Below are positions 33,997 to 43,433 of a stretch of DNA of 64,000 nt, piece after piece. Position 1 is the stretch's first letter; each line of letters starts with the position of its first letter. Both the position numbers and the translations under genes were made by a program. Origin of the DNA: Paenibacillus xylanilyticus (GTDB lineage Bacteria > Bacillota > Bacilli > Paenibacillales > Paenibacillaceae); assembly GCF_013359935.1 (NCBI RefSeq), contig NZ_JABMCB010000203.1:62001-126000 (forward strand), written 5' to 3'. The notes beneath the pieces are model-generated. The model was not told the DNA's origin, did no database searches, and saw only the letters and a list, made by a program, of their open reading frames with translations.

Positions 33997-35826
33997 TTGA
34001 AAATTGTTAGCGTTTACAATAATTTCTTCAAAAATAATATGTTTATGAAAATGCTGTTTATTTTCTCGATGATATCCATTGTGACAATTATTACGTTGTC
34101 TTATATCATTTTTCTATCCGTGTCCGACTCGACGATCCGTCGGGAGCTGGCCATCCAGAAAGCAGCGATGGAAAGCGTGGACCGCTACATTCATCAGCAA
34201 TATGAGTCTGTGCAAAATATGGTGAGGGACATGCATCAGAATGAGGCACTCTCGGCCAATATTTCATATTTGATGAACCACACCTATGCGGATTACGTTC
34301 AGCATCTGACGAATGGATATTACGCCAATCAGGATGACTACTCCGCAGATGTATTGAAACATTTTCAGAACATCATGGATCGGAACGCGGACATTCATCA
34401 GTTGATGTTATATAGTGCAGAGCGTCAGGACATGTCCATGTTCAGCCCTAATAAGCAATTCAAGAAGCTGGACACGAATGCGGCCCATTCCTATATTCCT
34501 GACGTCATGGCCATGGAGACGCCTAATATCAGTGCGCCGAACTACTGGATTCGCAAAGAGATTAATGAATGGAGTCCAGACTTGTACGCTATTCGTGTTC
34601 CAATAAACAATACACAGACCCTGCGTAATCTGGGCCAGTTCCTCGTTTTTTTTGACTCTGCAGGCATTGGTAATGCGCTGGATAGTTATGAGAGCAATTT
34701 TAAGGGCGAAATTGTGGTGTTGTCAGCAAAAGGCAACGTATTGTTCGACTCCAGCAGTAATTATTACGGGAAAAAGTATCCTTTTGTTGAAGTCGCTGAT
34801 TCGCTCTTTGATCAGACGGACATGGATTCCATGAAAAAGGAAAAAAACATGTACGTGAACAAGTTTGTTTCGGCAGATCAGGGGTATGTCATCGTGGCCA
34901 CGGTTCCTGTGGAAGAAATGGCTGAAACCTATGCGGGTATTCGCAATACGATTATTTCGATCAGCATCGTGTGCACCCTGTTTGCCGTGTTGGTTCCTGC
35001 ATTTTTCATCATTAATTTTGCCAAACGGACCCGGCGCATTATCCGGTTCACCCAGAAGGTGAAGTATGGCAATCTCAGTGCGCGTATCGATGATGCCCGC
35101 GATGATGAGCTTGGCCAGATCTCGCATAGCTTCAACGACATGCTCGATGAACTGAACCTGTATATTGAGCGGGTGTACAAAGCCGAGATCAAACAAAAGG
35201 AGACAGAACTGGTTGCTCTTCAGGCCAGAATCAATCCTCACTTTCTCTATAACACCCTTGAGGTGATTCGAATGAGGGCTATCTCCCAGGGGGCAAGGGA
35301 CGTTGGTGAGATGATCTACAGTTTATCCGTGCTGTTCAAGAGCCTTGTTCAGCAGAAAAAGAACTATACTTTGAAGGACGAAATGGAAGCCTGTCGTCTA
35401 TATCTCGAACTCTTTCGAATCCGCTATAAGGACATTTTCACATACAACATCCAATTGGACCCTGTCCATAATCAACATCCTGTGGTCAAGCTCTCCCTGC
35501 AGCCGATCATTGAAAATTATGTTGTGCATGGGATCCAGACAGAACGCTCGGATAATCAGCTATCCATTGTGGTGGAAGAGTTGGGTGACGTGCTGCAGGT
35601 GGAAGTCAGAGATAATGGCAAAGGCATAGCTCCTGACAGGTTGGCCGAGATTCTGCAAGAACTGGAACGTCCAGAGGAGTCGGGGCAAATGTTTGGACTG
35701 CGCAGTGTACACAGTCGATTACGGTACCTGTATGGGCCGGAATTTGGAATAACGATAGAGAGCACGCTCGGAGAAGGAACCCTGATCAGGGTACGTTATC
35801 CTCATACGGAAGGGACAGGTGTTTAG
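33997..35826 (+). CDS. Sensor histidine kinase, YesM/LytS-type
   Basis: A 609-residue membrane sensor. Helix at about 18-43, extracellular Cache-like sensing part to about 320, second helix about 325-345, HAMP (KRTRRIIRFTQKVKYGNLSARID), then the His-kinase domain with phospho-acceptor H415 in QARINPHFLYNTLEVIR and the ATP-binding DNGKGI box. Start TTG 33997 with GGGGGAA upstream; no Met codon is available as early. One base before the response regulator. By position it should sense a sugar, probably through the extracellular part or the transporter lipoprotein (inference). Confidence 0.9.
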   Translation: MKIVSVYNNFFKNNMFMKMLFIFSMISIVTIITLSYIIFLSVSDSTIRRELAIQKAAMESVDRYIHQQYESVQNMVRDMHQNEALSANISYLMNHTYADYVQHLTNGYYANQDDYSADVLKHFQNIMDRNADIHQLMLYSAERQDMSMFSPNKQFKKLDTNAAHSYIPDVMAMETPNISAPNYWIRKEINEWSPDLYAIRVPINNTQTLRNLGQFLVFFDSAGIGNALDSYESNFKGEIVVLSAKGNVLFDSSSNYYGKKYPFVEVADSLFDQTDMDSMKKEKNMYVNKFVSADQGYVIVATVPVEEMAETYAGIRNTIISISIVCTLFAVLVPAFFIINFAKRTRRIIRFTQKVKYGNLSARIDDARDDELGQISHSFNDMLDELNLYIERVYKAEIKQKETELVALQARINPHFLYNTLEVIRMRAISQGARDVGEMIYSLSVLFKSLVQQKKNYTLKDEMEACRLYLELFRIRYKDIFTYNIQLDPVHNQHPVVKLSLQPIIENYVVHGIQTERSDNQLSIVVEELGDVLQVEVRDNGKGIAPDRLAEILQELERPEESGQMFGLRSVHSRLRYLYGPEFGITIESTLGEGTLIRVRYPHTEGTGV

Positions 35827-35827
35827 C

Positions 35828-37342
35828 ATGTACAAAGTGTTTATTGTGGACGATGAGCCGTTTATTATTGAAGGGTTATACGAGATTGTGGATTGGTCTT
35901 CGTTTGGAATGGAAATTGTAAATCATGCCGGTAATGGTCAGGCGGCGCTAAATGCCATCTCTACCCAACCCGTCGATATTCTGATTACGGATATTTCCAT
36001 GCCTCTCATGAACGGGCTTGATCTCATTCGTGAAGCAAGGCGTGTCCAGCCTGATCTCAAAGTGATTATTCTCAGCGGGTTCAATGAGTTTGAATACTTA
36101 AAGGAAGCCATGCAGCTGGGGATCGAAAATTATCTGCTCAAACCGATTAATGTGGAGGAACTGGAATCGACATTGCGCAACACGGCTTCCAAGCTGGATC
36201 AAGTACCGGCAAAAACAAGTTATGATGCCTACGGCATTCAAATTTTGAAGGACAACATCCTTCATCGATGGTTGACGGGACAAATTGCAACGGCGGAATT
36301 CGAGGAGCGTTCGCTGTTCATGAATCTCACACTGGACGGTCCATGCTATGGCATCGCCATTCTTCGTACGAAGGGAGATGAGCCGGGCATATTTCAACAG
36401 GTCCAGTGTTTACTGGAAGACAAGCCGTATGTGAGCACTTTTCACGATTTGGATGGAGATATCGTCATGATCGCCAATGTGGACGACCAACAGACCGATA
36501 GACAGCTTTTCATGGATTGCGTTGCAGGTTTATCCGGACAGATCTCTGAGGCACATCCGTCGGCTTATATTGGAGTGGGGAGCATGGCAAAGGGCATTCA
36601 TCAGGCACCCGCCAGTTACAGAGAAGCCAAGCGGGCTCTGCAGTATGTGATGATCTACCCTGATCTTAAAGTCATCGATCATGCGATCCTTGAAACGGGG
36701 AGCAGTGCAGGCAGTCGTTTCTCCATCGACTGGAAGGAATACGCCAAACTGATGTTATCCCGCAATATCGAACAGCTGGCCGAACGGATTCGAATCGATT
36801 TTGAACAGTATCGTGACGGAATGACCCCTGTGGAACTGATGAATACGGCCCTCGAATTGGTTATACGCTTCAAAATGGAATTGGAGAGCATCAAGCATAC
36901 GGATGAGTCTGTCATCTACCAAAAAGGGCTAAGGCGGGTGCTGGATAGCAGCACTTTTGCCGAACTGGTGCAGGCCCTGCAGCAAGTGGGAACCGAAACA
37001 ATTGAATCTCTGCTTCAGGATCTGAAAAATCCAATCGTCAACCAGGTGCTTCAGCATATCGACAAACACTACGCCGATGAGCTTTCCCTTAAACTGCTTG
37101 GCGCACATTATCATCTGCATCCAGTGTATCTTGGACAATTATTTCACAAGGAGACCGGAGAAACCTTTGCCGAGTATATCAATAAATACCGAATTGAGCG
37201 CGCCAAGGAGCAGCTGCGAAGTTCCAACCTGAAGGTGCATGAGATTGCAAGAAATGTGGGGTATTGGGAGACAGGCTATTTTTATAAACAATTCCGCAAA
37301 TATGTAGGCATTTCTCCCACGGATTTCAAGGTTATTGGTTAA
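35828..37342 (+). CDS. Response regulator with AraC-type DNA-binding domain (YesN type)
   Basis: A 504-residue regulator. Receiver domain 1-120 with acidic pocket D8/D9 and phospho-acceptor D55 (ILITDISMP) and K105-like LLKPINVEE. Middle helical region, then AraC helix-turn-helix pair at about 410-504 (LSLKLLGAHYHLHPVYLGQLFHKETG, KVHEIARNVGYWETGYFYKQFRKYVGISP). ATG 35828 begins 1 nt after the kinase stop. I infer that it binds the 21-bp-spaced repeats at 33880-33914 and 37505-37539. Confidence 0.92.
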   Translation: MYKVFIVDDEPFIIEGLYEIVDWSSFGMEIVNHAGNGQAALNAISTQPVDILITDISMPLMNGLDLIREARRVQPDLKVIILSGFNEFEYLKEAMQLGIENYLLKPINVEELESTLRNTASKLDQVPAKTSYDAYGIQILKDNILHRWLTGQIATAEFEERSLFMNLTLDGPCYGIAILRTKGDEPGIFQQVQCLLEDKPYVSTFHDLDGDIVMIANVDDQQTDRQLFMDCVAGLSGQISEAHPSAYIGVGSMAKGIHQAPASYREAKRALQYVMIYPDLKVIDHAILETGSSAGSRFSIDWKEYAKLMLSRNIEQLAERIRIDFEQYRDGMTPVELMNTALELVIRFKMELESIKHTDESVIYQKGLRRVLDSSTFAELVQALQQVGTETIESLLQDLKNPIVNQVLQHIDKHYADELSLKLLGAHYHLHPVYLGQLFHKETGETFAEYINKYRIERAKEQLRSSNLKVHEIARNVGYWETGYFYKQFRKYVGISPTDFKVIG

Positions 37343-37384
37343 TTCACAGGGAATCAGGACGAATACGTCTGACTGACTGAATAG

Positions 37385-37448
37385 GCATCCCGAAATACAA
37401 GGCATGATACAAGAAGCATGGTGCCATATGTAACTCGGGATGTCTTTT
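37385..37448 (+). terminator. Terminator of the two-component operon
   Basis: CATCCCGA/TCGGGATG with a GGCA/TGCC inner stem and TCTTTTT tail. Confidence 0.75.
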
Positions 37449-37504
37449 TGGTGTAAGTTATTTCGGGGTGGCAGGGATAAATTAAGGGTGAAAAGATGTT
37501 TTCC

Positions 37505-37539
37505 CTTTAATTTGTACCTCGAAAACTTAAGTTTATCTT
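37505..37539 (+). promoter_or_regulatory. Tandem regulator repeats upstream of the importer operon
   Basis: CTTTAATTTGTACC (37505-37518) and CTTAAGTTTATCTT (37526-37539), exactly 21 bp apart. A further inverted half-site, AAATTAAGGG, lies at 37479-37488. Matches the GH85 promoter in motif, spacing and order relative to cre. Confidence 0.65.
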
Positions 37540-37544
37540 CTTTT

Positions 37545-37558
37545 TGAAAATGCTTTCA
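37545..37558 (+). promoter_or_regulatory. cre-like site before the importer operon
   Basis: TGAAAATGCTTTCA, the same 14 bases as in the GH85 promoter; 13 of 14 positions fit the CcpA consensus. It lies 66 bp before the start codon of the binding protein. Confidence 0.75.
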
Positions 37559-37624
37559 TTCGATAAGGTTATAGCAGTTAGTTCGTTAGTGCTTAAGGGA
37601 AAACGAAAAGGGAGGATCTAAATC

Positions 37625-39097
37625 ATGCGTAAACAAAGAAAGAGTTTTTCTCTCGTCCTGTCCATGTTGATGGCCGTTACACTTGTACTGAGTGCCTGCG
37701 GTGGAAGTGAGAGTGCTTCGGAATCCGGCGGGGCTGGGGATGACTCAGTCGAACTGATCTGGTACACCATCGGTACTCCGCAAAAAGATGTGAACAAGGT
37801 CATGGAAGAAGTCAGCAAGTATACCAAGGAAAAAATTAATGCAACCGTAACCATGAAAATGGTCGATTGGGGTGACTACCCTCAGAAAATGCAGGTGAAT
37901 GTCGCTTCCGGTGAGCCAATGGATATTCTGTTTACCGCGTCGGGCGGATTTGACTATGTACAGAATGCCAGAAAAGGCGCGTTCATGGAGCTGGATGAAC
38001 TGCTTCCTGAATACGGCAAGGAACTGATGGATACCATTGACCCGGCTTTCCTCAGCGGTTCCAAAGTCGATGGTCACAACTACGGTATTCCTGCCAACAA
38101 GGAGCTTCCGCAGCAAGAAGTATGGCGTTTCAACAAAACGCTGCTCGACAAATACAATCTGGACATCTCCAATATTCGTACATTGGATAGTCTCGAACCT
38201 TTGCTCAAAACAATCAAGGAAAATGAGCCAAGTGTGACACCATTTGCAATGGATAAAAACTATGTTCCTTATGTCCCTTATGACTATGTCATTCAGAATC
38301 TGCCAATGGCCATTAAACTGGACACTACAGATTACAAGCTCGTGAACATCCTGGAGACTCCTGAAATGAAGGAAGCGCTCACAACAATGAATAAATATTA
38401 CAAAGCTGGCTATGTATCTGCAGAGGCGGCAACAACAGGTTCAACCAATGACCTGACTACATCAGGCAACTGGTTCCTGGATCGCGCACAGACTCAACCG
38501 CTGGCTGACAATCAATGGTCTGCAAGTTACGGATACCCTGTCGTTTCCACACCGGCAAGTGATGCGATCATCACAAACACTTCTGTACAAGGCTCCATTA
38601 TGGCGATCTCTGCCAACTCGGAATATCCGGAAAAAGCAATGGAATTCTTGAATCTGCTCAATACCGACCCAGTACTGCGCAACATGGTGGATTCCGGTAT
38701 CGAGGGCACGCACTACAAAAAAGTGGATGACACACATATGGAAAACCTGGCTGAATCGAAAAACTACGACATGCCATCGTATTCTCTTGGTAACAACATG
38801 CTGCTCTATCTGAACAGCAACGATCCGGATAACAAATGGGATGAGTTCAAGAAGTTTAATGCTGAAGGCGTAAACTCCCCAATCCTCAGCTTCAACTTTG
38901 ATGCAAGCAACGTTTCTGCTGAATTGACAGCTGTACAAAACGTGAAAGAACAATACTGGGCCGCATTGATGACCGGTACGCTGGACCCTGCGACCAACTT
39001 GGATCAGGTCATTGAGAAGTTCAATCAAGCCGGTCTTGAGAAGGTGATGGCTGAAGCCCAAAGCCAGCTTGATGCCTGGAGAGCGGAAAATAAGTAA
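37625..39097 (+). CDS. Oligosaccharide ABC transporter substrate-binding lipoprotein (LplA-like)
   Basis: A 490-residue extracellular binding lipoprotein. Lipobox LSAC with C25. The end of the protein has the DUF3502-like pattern of the LplA/NgtS group. Size, family and gene context resemble the pneumococcal N-glycan binding protein NgtS; the ligand is inferred to be N-glycan oligosaccharides. ATG 37625 with GGGAGGA upstream. A short hairpin separates it from the permeases. Confidence 0.88.
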   Translation: MRKQRKSFSLVLSMLMAVTLVLSACGGSESASESGGAGDDSVELIWYTIGTPQKDVNKVMEEVSKYTKEKINATVTMKMVDWGDYPQKMQVNVASGEPMDILFTASGGFDYVQNARKGAFMELDELLPEYGKELMDTIDPAFLSGSKVDGHNYGIPANKELPQQEVWRFNKTLLDKYNLDISNIRTLDSLEPLLKTIKENEPSVTPFAMDKNYVPYVPYDYVIQNLPMAIKLDTTDYKLVNILETPEMKEALTTMNKYYKAGYVSAEAATTGSTNDLTTSGNWFLDRAQTQPLADNQWSASYGYPVVSTPASDAIITNTSVQGSIMAISANSEYPEKAMEFLNLLNTDPVLRNMVDSGIEGTHYKKVDDTHMENLAESKNYDMPSYSLGNNMLLYLNSNDPDNKWDEFKKFNAEGVNSPILSFNFDASNVSAELTAVQNVKEQYWAALMTGTLDPATNLDQVIEKFNQAGLEKVMAEAQSQLDAWRAENK

Positions 39098-39110
39098 GGT
39101 TACATTCGTA

Positions 39111-39148
39111 GGATCGGGCGGCTGCATGTAGCGTCCGATTCTTTTTTT
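39111..39148 (+). terminator. Attenuator-like hairpin between binding protein and permease genes
   Basis: ATCGGGCG pairs with CGTCCGAT (one wobble), then seven T. Likely partial termination, giving more binding protein than permease, as is common in such operons. Confidence 0.7.
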
Positions 39149-39175
39149 CATTCAAGCCTGAAGGAGGATATCCAA

Positions 39176-40105
39176 ATGACTGCATTTTTGAAAAATCTGA
39201 TAAGAAACCGAGTCATGCTGTTCATGGTGCTGCCAGGCGCCATCTGGTTCTTCTTCTTCTCTTATTTGCCCCTGGTAGGCACTATAGCGGCATTCAAGGA
39301 ATACCGGTTCAGTCGTGAAGGATTCTGGGCCAGTCTTGCAAAGAGTGAGTGGGTGGGCTGGGACAACTTCAAATTCCTGTTCAGCACCAATGACGCGCTG
39401 CTCATTACCCGAAATACGCTTCTATATAACATCGCCATCATTTTCCTGGGGCTGGTGTTTGCCGTAGGTTTGGCAATCCTGCTCTCGGAGCTCATTAATA
39501 AACGGCTCGCCAAAATATATCAAACAGGGATGTTCCTCCCTTATTTCCTCTCCTGGGTCATTGTAGGTTACTTTGTATTCAGTTTCCTGAGCATGGACCG
39601 GGGGATGTTGAATCAGATCATCGGCTGGTTTGGAGTGGAACCTATTCAGTGGTATTCGGAAGCCAAGTATTGGCCGTACATTCTAATCTTTGTCGCACTC
39701 TGGAAAACGATTGGCTACAACAGTATCGTCTATCTGGCTTCCATTCTGGGCATCGACCGTTCGCTCTATGAAGCTGCAATGATCGACGGTGCGAGCAAAT
39801 GGCAGCAGATTCGCAACATTACGATTCCGTTGCTCTCGCCGATCATTACAATTATGACGTTGCTGGCTGTGGGCCGCATCTTCTATGCCGACTTTGGTCT
39901 CTTCTATCAGGTGCCAAGGGATTCGGGTACGCTCTATTCCGTTACAAATGTCATTGATACGTATGTGTATCGTGGTTTGAAAACAAGTGGTGAGATTGGC
40001 ATGAGTACGGCTGCCGGATTGTATCAATCGATCGTGGGCTTTGTGCTTGTTATCATCTCCAACTATGTGGTGCGCAAGATCGATAAAGATAGCAGCTTAT
40101 TCTAG
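39176..40105 (+). CDS. ABC sugar permease 1 (LplB-like)
   Basis: A 309-residue CUT1-type permease with six membrane helices and the EAA loop EAAMIDGASKWQQIRNITIPLL. ATG 39176 with AAGGAGG upstream. First of two permease genes 24 bp apart. No ATPase gene accompanies them. Confidence 0.92.
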   Translation: MTAFLKNLIRNRVMLFMVLPGAIWFFFFSYLPLVGTIAAFKEYRFSREGFWASLAKSEWVGWDNFKFLFSTNDALLITRNTLLYNIAIIFLGLVFAVGLAILLSELINKRLAKIYQTGMFLPYFLSWVIVGYFVFSFLSMDRGMLNQIIGWFGVEPIQWYSEAKYWPYILIFVALWKTIGYNSIVYLASILGIDRSLYEAAMIDGASKWQQIRNITIPLLSPIITIMTLLAVGRIFYADFGLFYQVPRDSGTLYSVTNVIDTYVYRGLKTSGEIGMSTAAGLYQSIVGFVLVIISNYVVRKIDKDSSLF

Positions 40106-40129
40106 GACAAGGGAAAGGAGTGAACCACT

Positions 40130-41044
40130 GTGGCTCAACTCGTAAAAAAACGCGACTTCCATCATGTATCCAGCGGCTGGAACATCATTATGAACATCAT
40201 GGCCGGTTTATTCGCTCTGATCTGTGTATTTCCTTTTATATTTGTCGTCATCATCTCGTTTACGGATGAAAAGGCATTGGCCCGTGATGGGTACCGCCTG
40301 ATTCCGGCGGAATGGAGTCTCGCAGCATATCAGTTTGTCTGGCAGAGTGGAGATACGCTGCTGCGTGCGTATGGGGTTACCATTCTGGTCACGGTACTGG
40401 GGACGATCATCAGTCTGATTCTCATGTCCCTGTATGCATATGCCATTTCCCGCAAGAGCTTCAGATACCGGAGGTTTTTCTCCGTGTTTGCGATCCTGAC
40501 CATGTTGTTCAACGGCGGGATGATTCCGACCTATATGGTCGTATCCCAGCTGCTTGGACTGAAAGATACCGTATGGGCACTGATTCTGCCGCTGGCAATG
40601 AATGCCTTCTATATTATGATTCTGCGTACGTTCTACTCCACCAGTGTGCCGGATGCGGTTATTGAATCCGCGAGAATTGATGGCGCCGGCGAGTTTTATA
40701 CATTTATGAAAATCGTGATTCCATTGTCCCTGCCAGGGCTGGCAACCATCGGCTTGTTCAGTACACTCGGTTACTGGAACGATTGGTTCAATGCGTTGTT
40801 ATATATCGATAACCCCAATCTGGTACCCCTGCAATCCATGCTGATGCGGATTGAGTCGAGCATCCAGTTTATCCAGCAAAACTCCGCAAACAGTTCCATG
40901 AGTCTGGCAGCCATGCAGTCCATTCCGCAGGATACATCCCGAATGGCGATGGTCGTGCTGGCAACGCTGCCGATTATATTCGCGTATCCGTTCTTCCAGC
41001 GCTATTTTGTACAAGGTCTGACGGTGGGAGCGGTCAAAGAGTAA
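40130..41044 (+). CDS. ABC sugar permease 2 (YtcP/LplC-like)
   Basis: A 304-residue CUT1-type permease with six membrane helices and EAA loop ESARIDGAGEFYTFMKIVIPLSLPG. Start GTG 40130 with AAAGGAGTG upstream. Partner of the previous permease. Confidence 0.92.
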   Translation: MAQLVKKRDFHHVSSGWNIIMNIMAGLFALICVFPFIFVVIISFTDEKALARDGYRLIPAEWSLAAYQFVWQSGDTLLRAYGVTILVTVLGTIISLILMSLYAYAISRKSFRYRRFFSVFAILTMLFNGGMIPTYMVVSQLLGLKDTVWALILPLAMNAFYIMILRTFYSTSVPDAVIESARIDGAGEFYTFMKIVIPLSLPGLATIGLFSTLGYWNDWFNALLYIDNPNLVPLQSMLMRIESSIQFIQQNSANSSMSLAAMQSIPQDTSRMAMVVLATLPIIFAYPFFQRYFVQGLTVGAVKE

Positions 41045-41077
41045 CCGGAACACTCTATAGGATTGGAGAGTTACAGG

Positions 41078-43429
41078 ATGATGACATACAAGGACAAGAG
41101 CAAGTCCGTAGAGGAACGGGTACAGCACCTGCTGAGCCTGATGACTACGGAAGAAAAGGTAGGCCAACTCATCCAGCCTTTTGGCTGGCAGACATATATA
41201 AATGATCAGGGGAACATCACGCTGAGTGAGTCCTTTAAGGAGCAAGTGGAAAACGGCGGCGTCGGCTCTCTCTATGGTGCGCTTCGAGCCGATCCATGGA
41301 CCGGAGTTACGCTTGAAAATGGTTTATCCGCAAGAGATGGTGCAGAAGCCGTAAACTTGATTCAACGCTATGCTGTAGAACATTCCCGTTTGGGTATTCC
41401 CATCCTGATTGGGGAGGAATGCTCTCACGGTCATATGGCGATTGACGGAACAGTGTATCCCGTACCTCTGCTGCTCGGCAGCACTTGGAACGTGGATCTG
41501 TACCGTGAGATGTGCCAGGCGGTAGCACGAGAGACGCGTGCCCAAGGCGGTGCGGTTACGTATTCTCCGGTACTGGATGTCGTACGTGATCCGCGTTGGG
41601 GACGTACCGAGGAATGTTTCGGCGAAGATCCGTATCTCATTGGGGAACTGGCGGTTGCCTCCGTGGAGGGACTTCAGGGAGAAAGTCTTGACCGGGAGGA
41701 TGCGGTAGCTGCGACGCTGAAGCATTTTGTCGGTTACGGCAGCTCGGAAGGTGGACGCAATGCGGGTCCTGTACACATGGGCTGGCGCGAGTTAATGGAG
41801 GTGGATCTGTATCCATTCCGCAAAGCGGTGGAAGCCGGTGCAGCGTCCATCATGCCGGCTTATAACGAAATTGATGGCACGCCTTGTACGGTGAATACGG
41901 AATTGCTGGACCATGTTTTGCGCAAAGACTGGGGCTTTGACGGTCTGGTTATTACGGACTGCGGCGCAATCAACATGCTGGCAGGCGGGCATGATGTCGC
42001 AGCCGATGGGATGGATGCATCTGTCCAGGCCATTCAGGCAGGCATCGATATGGAAATGTCCGGTGAGATGTTTGGACAGTATCTGGTGCAGGCTGTTTCG
42101 GAGGGCAAGCTTGATGTGCAGGTTTTGGACCAGGCTGTTTGCCGCGTACTGGCGTTAAAATTCAAACTGGGATTGTTTGAACAGCCTTATGTGGATGCCG
42201 ACCGGGCAGCAGAAGTGATTGGCAGTGAGCAGCATATCCAGCTGGCACGCCAATTGGCTGCAGAAGGAGTTGTCCTGCTCAAAAATGCGGAATCCGCGCT
42301 TCCGCTATCTACAACAGGGGCTGGTCGAATTGCCATAATTGGACCAAATGCGGATCATGCCTACAATCAGCTGGGGGATTACACGTCACCACAACCCAAA
42401 ACCAAAGTGGCAACGGTACTGGATGGGATCCGCTGCAAGCTTGCAGGGAACGAAGCTGTACATGTGGATGGAGCATCTCGAGCTAATCCGTCCAGTCAAC
42501 CGGAACAGGTACTCTACGCGCCAGGCTGCCGAATTAAAGGCGATTCCAGAGAAGGCTTCGAGCATGCCATTGAGATTGCCGGCAGGGCAGATACTGTCAT
42601 CATGGTGGTTGGCGGCTCAAGTGCCCGTGATTTCGGGGAAGGAACGATCGATCTGAAGACCGGTGCATCCAATGTGTCTGATGATTCTTGGAATGATATG
42701 GAGTGCGGCGAAGGTATTGACCGTATGACGCTAGGGCTTGCGGGAGTACAGCTGGAACTCATTCAGGAAATTCACAAGCTTGGCAAAAAGCTGATCGTTG
42801 TCTACATCAATGGCCGTCCCATCACTGAACCTTGGGTGGATGAACATGCCGATGCCATTCTGGAGGCATGGTACCCAGGTCAAGAGGGCGGGCATGCCAT
42901 TGCAGACATTCTATTTGGCGATGTGAATCCGTCGGGCAAATTGACGATCTCCATTCCGAAGCATGTCGGTCAGTTACCCATCTACTATAACGGCAAACGT
43001 TCCCGGGGCAAGCGTTACCTCGAAGAGGATCTGGAGCCTCGTTATCCGTTCGGTTATGGACTAAGCTACACCACTTTCGAATATAGCGAGCCGAAGCTTA
43101 GCAGGGCATCCATGACAGCTGGCGAATCAGTTAAAGTATCAGTCAATGTAACTAACACGGGTCCTTGTAAGGGGGCGGAAGTAGTGCAGATGTATGTCAC
43201 GGACGTGATTAGCCTAATGACTCGTCCTGCCAAGGAACTGAAGGGGTTTGCAAAAGTAAACCTGGAGCCTGGTGAGACACAAACGGTTGAATTCCGGATT
43301 GGGGCAGAGCAGCTGCAATATATCGGACGGCAATTAAAGCCCGTCGTTGAACCGGGTCAATTTCATATTCATATCGGCGGCAATGTGAAGGATACGCAAA
43401 TGGCCGAGCTGACGGTAAAGGAGGCGTAA
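41078..43429 (+). CDS. Glycoside hydrolase family 3 beta-glycosidase
   Basis: A 783-residue cytoplasmic enzyme (no signal peptide). N-terminal GH3 barrel with LKHFVGYGSSEGGRN and nucleophile D294 (VITDCGAIN), alpha/beta sandwich domain with likely acid/base Glu in MECGEGIDRMTL, and C-terminal fibronectin-III-like domain (about 680-780). The motifs are those of beta-glucosidase/beta-xylosidase-type GH3, not NagZ-type N-acetylglucosaminidases. Start ATG 41078, with GGAGAG upstream; ATG 41081 is equally possible. Substrate in this locus is unclear: xylose or glucose decorations, or an unusual role on the mannose core. Confidence 0.9.
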   Translation: MMTYKDKSKSVEERVQHLLSLMTTEEKVGQLIQPFGWQTYINDQGNITLSESFKEQVENGGVGSLYGALRADPWTGVTLENGLSARDGAEAVNLIQRYAVEHSRLGIPILIGEECSHGHMAIDGTVYPVPLLLGSTWNVDLYREMCQAVARETRAQGGAVTYSPVLDVVRDPRWGRTEECFGEDPYLIGELAVASVEGLQGESLDREDAVAATLKHFVGYGSSEGGRNAGPVHMGWRELMEVDLYPFRKAVEAGAASIMPAYNEIDGTPCTVNTELLDHVLRKDWGFDGLVITDCGAINMLAGGHDVAADGMDASVQAIQAGIDMEMSGEMFGQYLVQAVSEGKLDVQVLDQAVCRVLALKFKLGLFEQPYVDADRAAEVIGSEQHIQLARQLAAEGVVLLKNAESALPLSTTGAGRIAIIGPNADHAYNQLGDYTSPQPKTKVATVLDGIRCKLAGNEAVHVDGASRANPSSQPEQVLYAPGCRIKGDSREGFEHAIEIAGRADTVIMVVGGSSARDFGEGTIDLKTGASNVSDDSWNDMECGEGIDRMTLGLAGVQLELIQEIHKLGKKLIVVYINGRPITEPWVDEHADAILEAWYPGQEGGHAIADILFGDVNPSGKLTISIPKHVGQLPIYYNGKRSRGKRYLEEDLEPRYPFGYGLSYTTFEYSEPKLSRASMTAGESVKVSVNVTNTGPCKGAEVVQMYVTDVISLMTRPAKELKGFAKVNLEPGETQTVEFRIGAEQLQYIGRQLKPVVEPGQFHIHIGGNVKDTQMAELTVKEA

Positions 43430-43433
43430 AACA

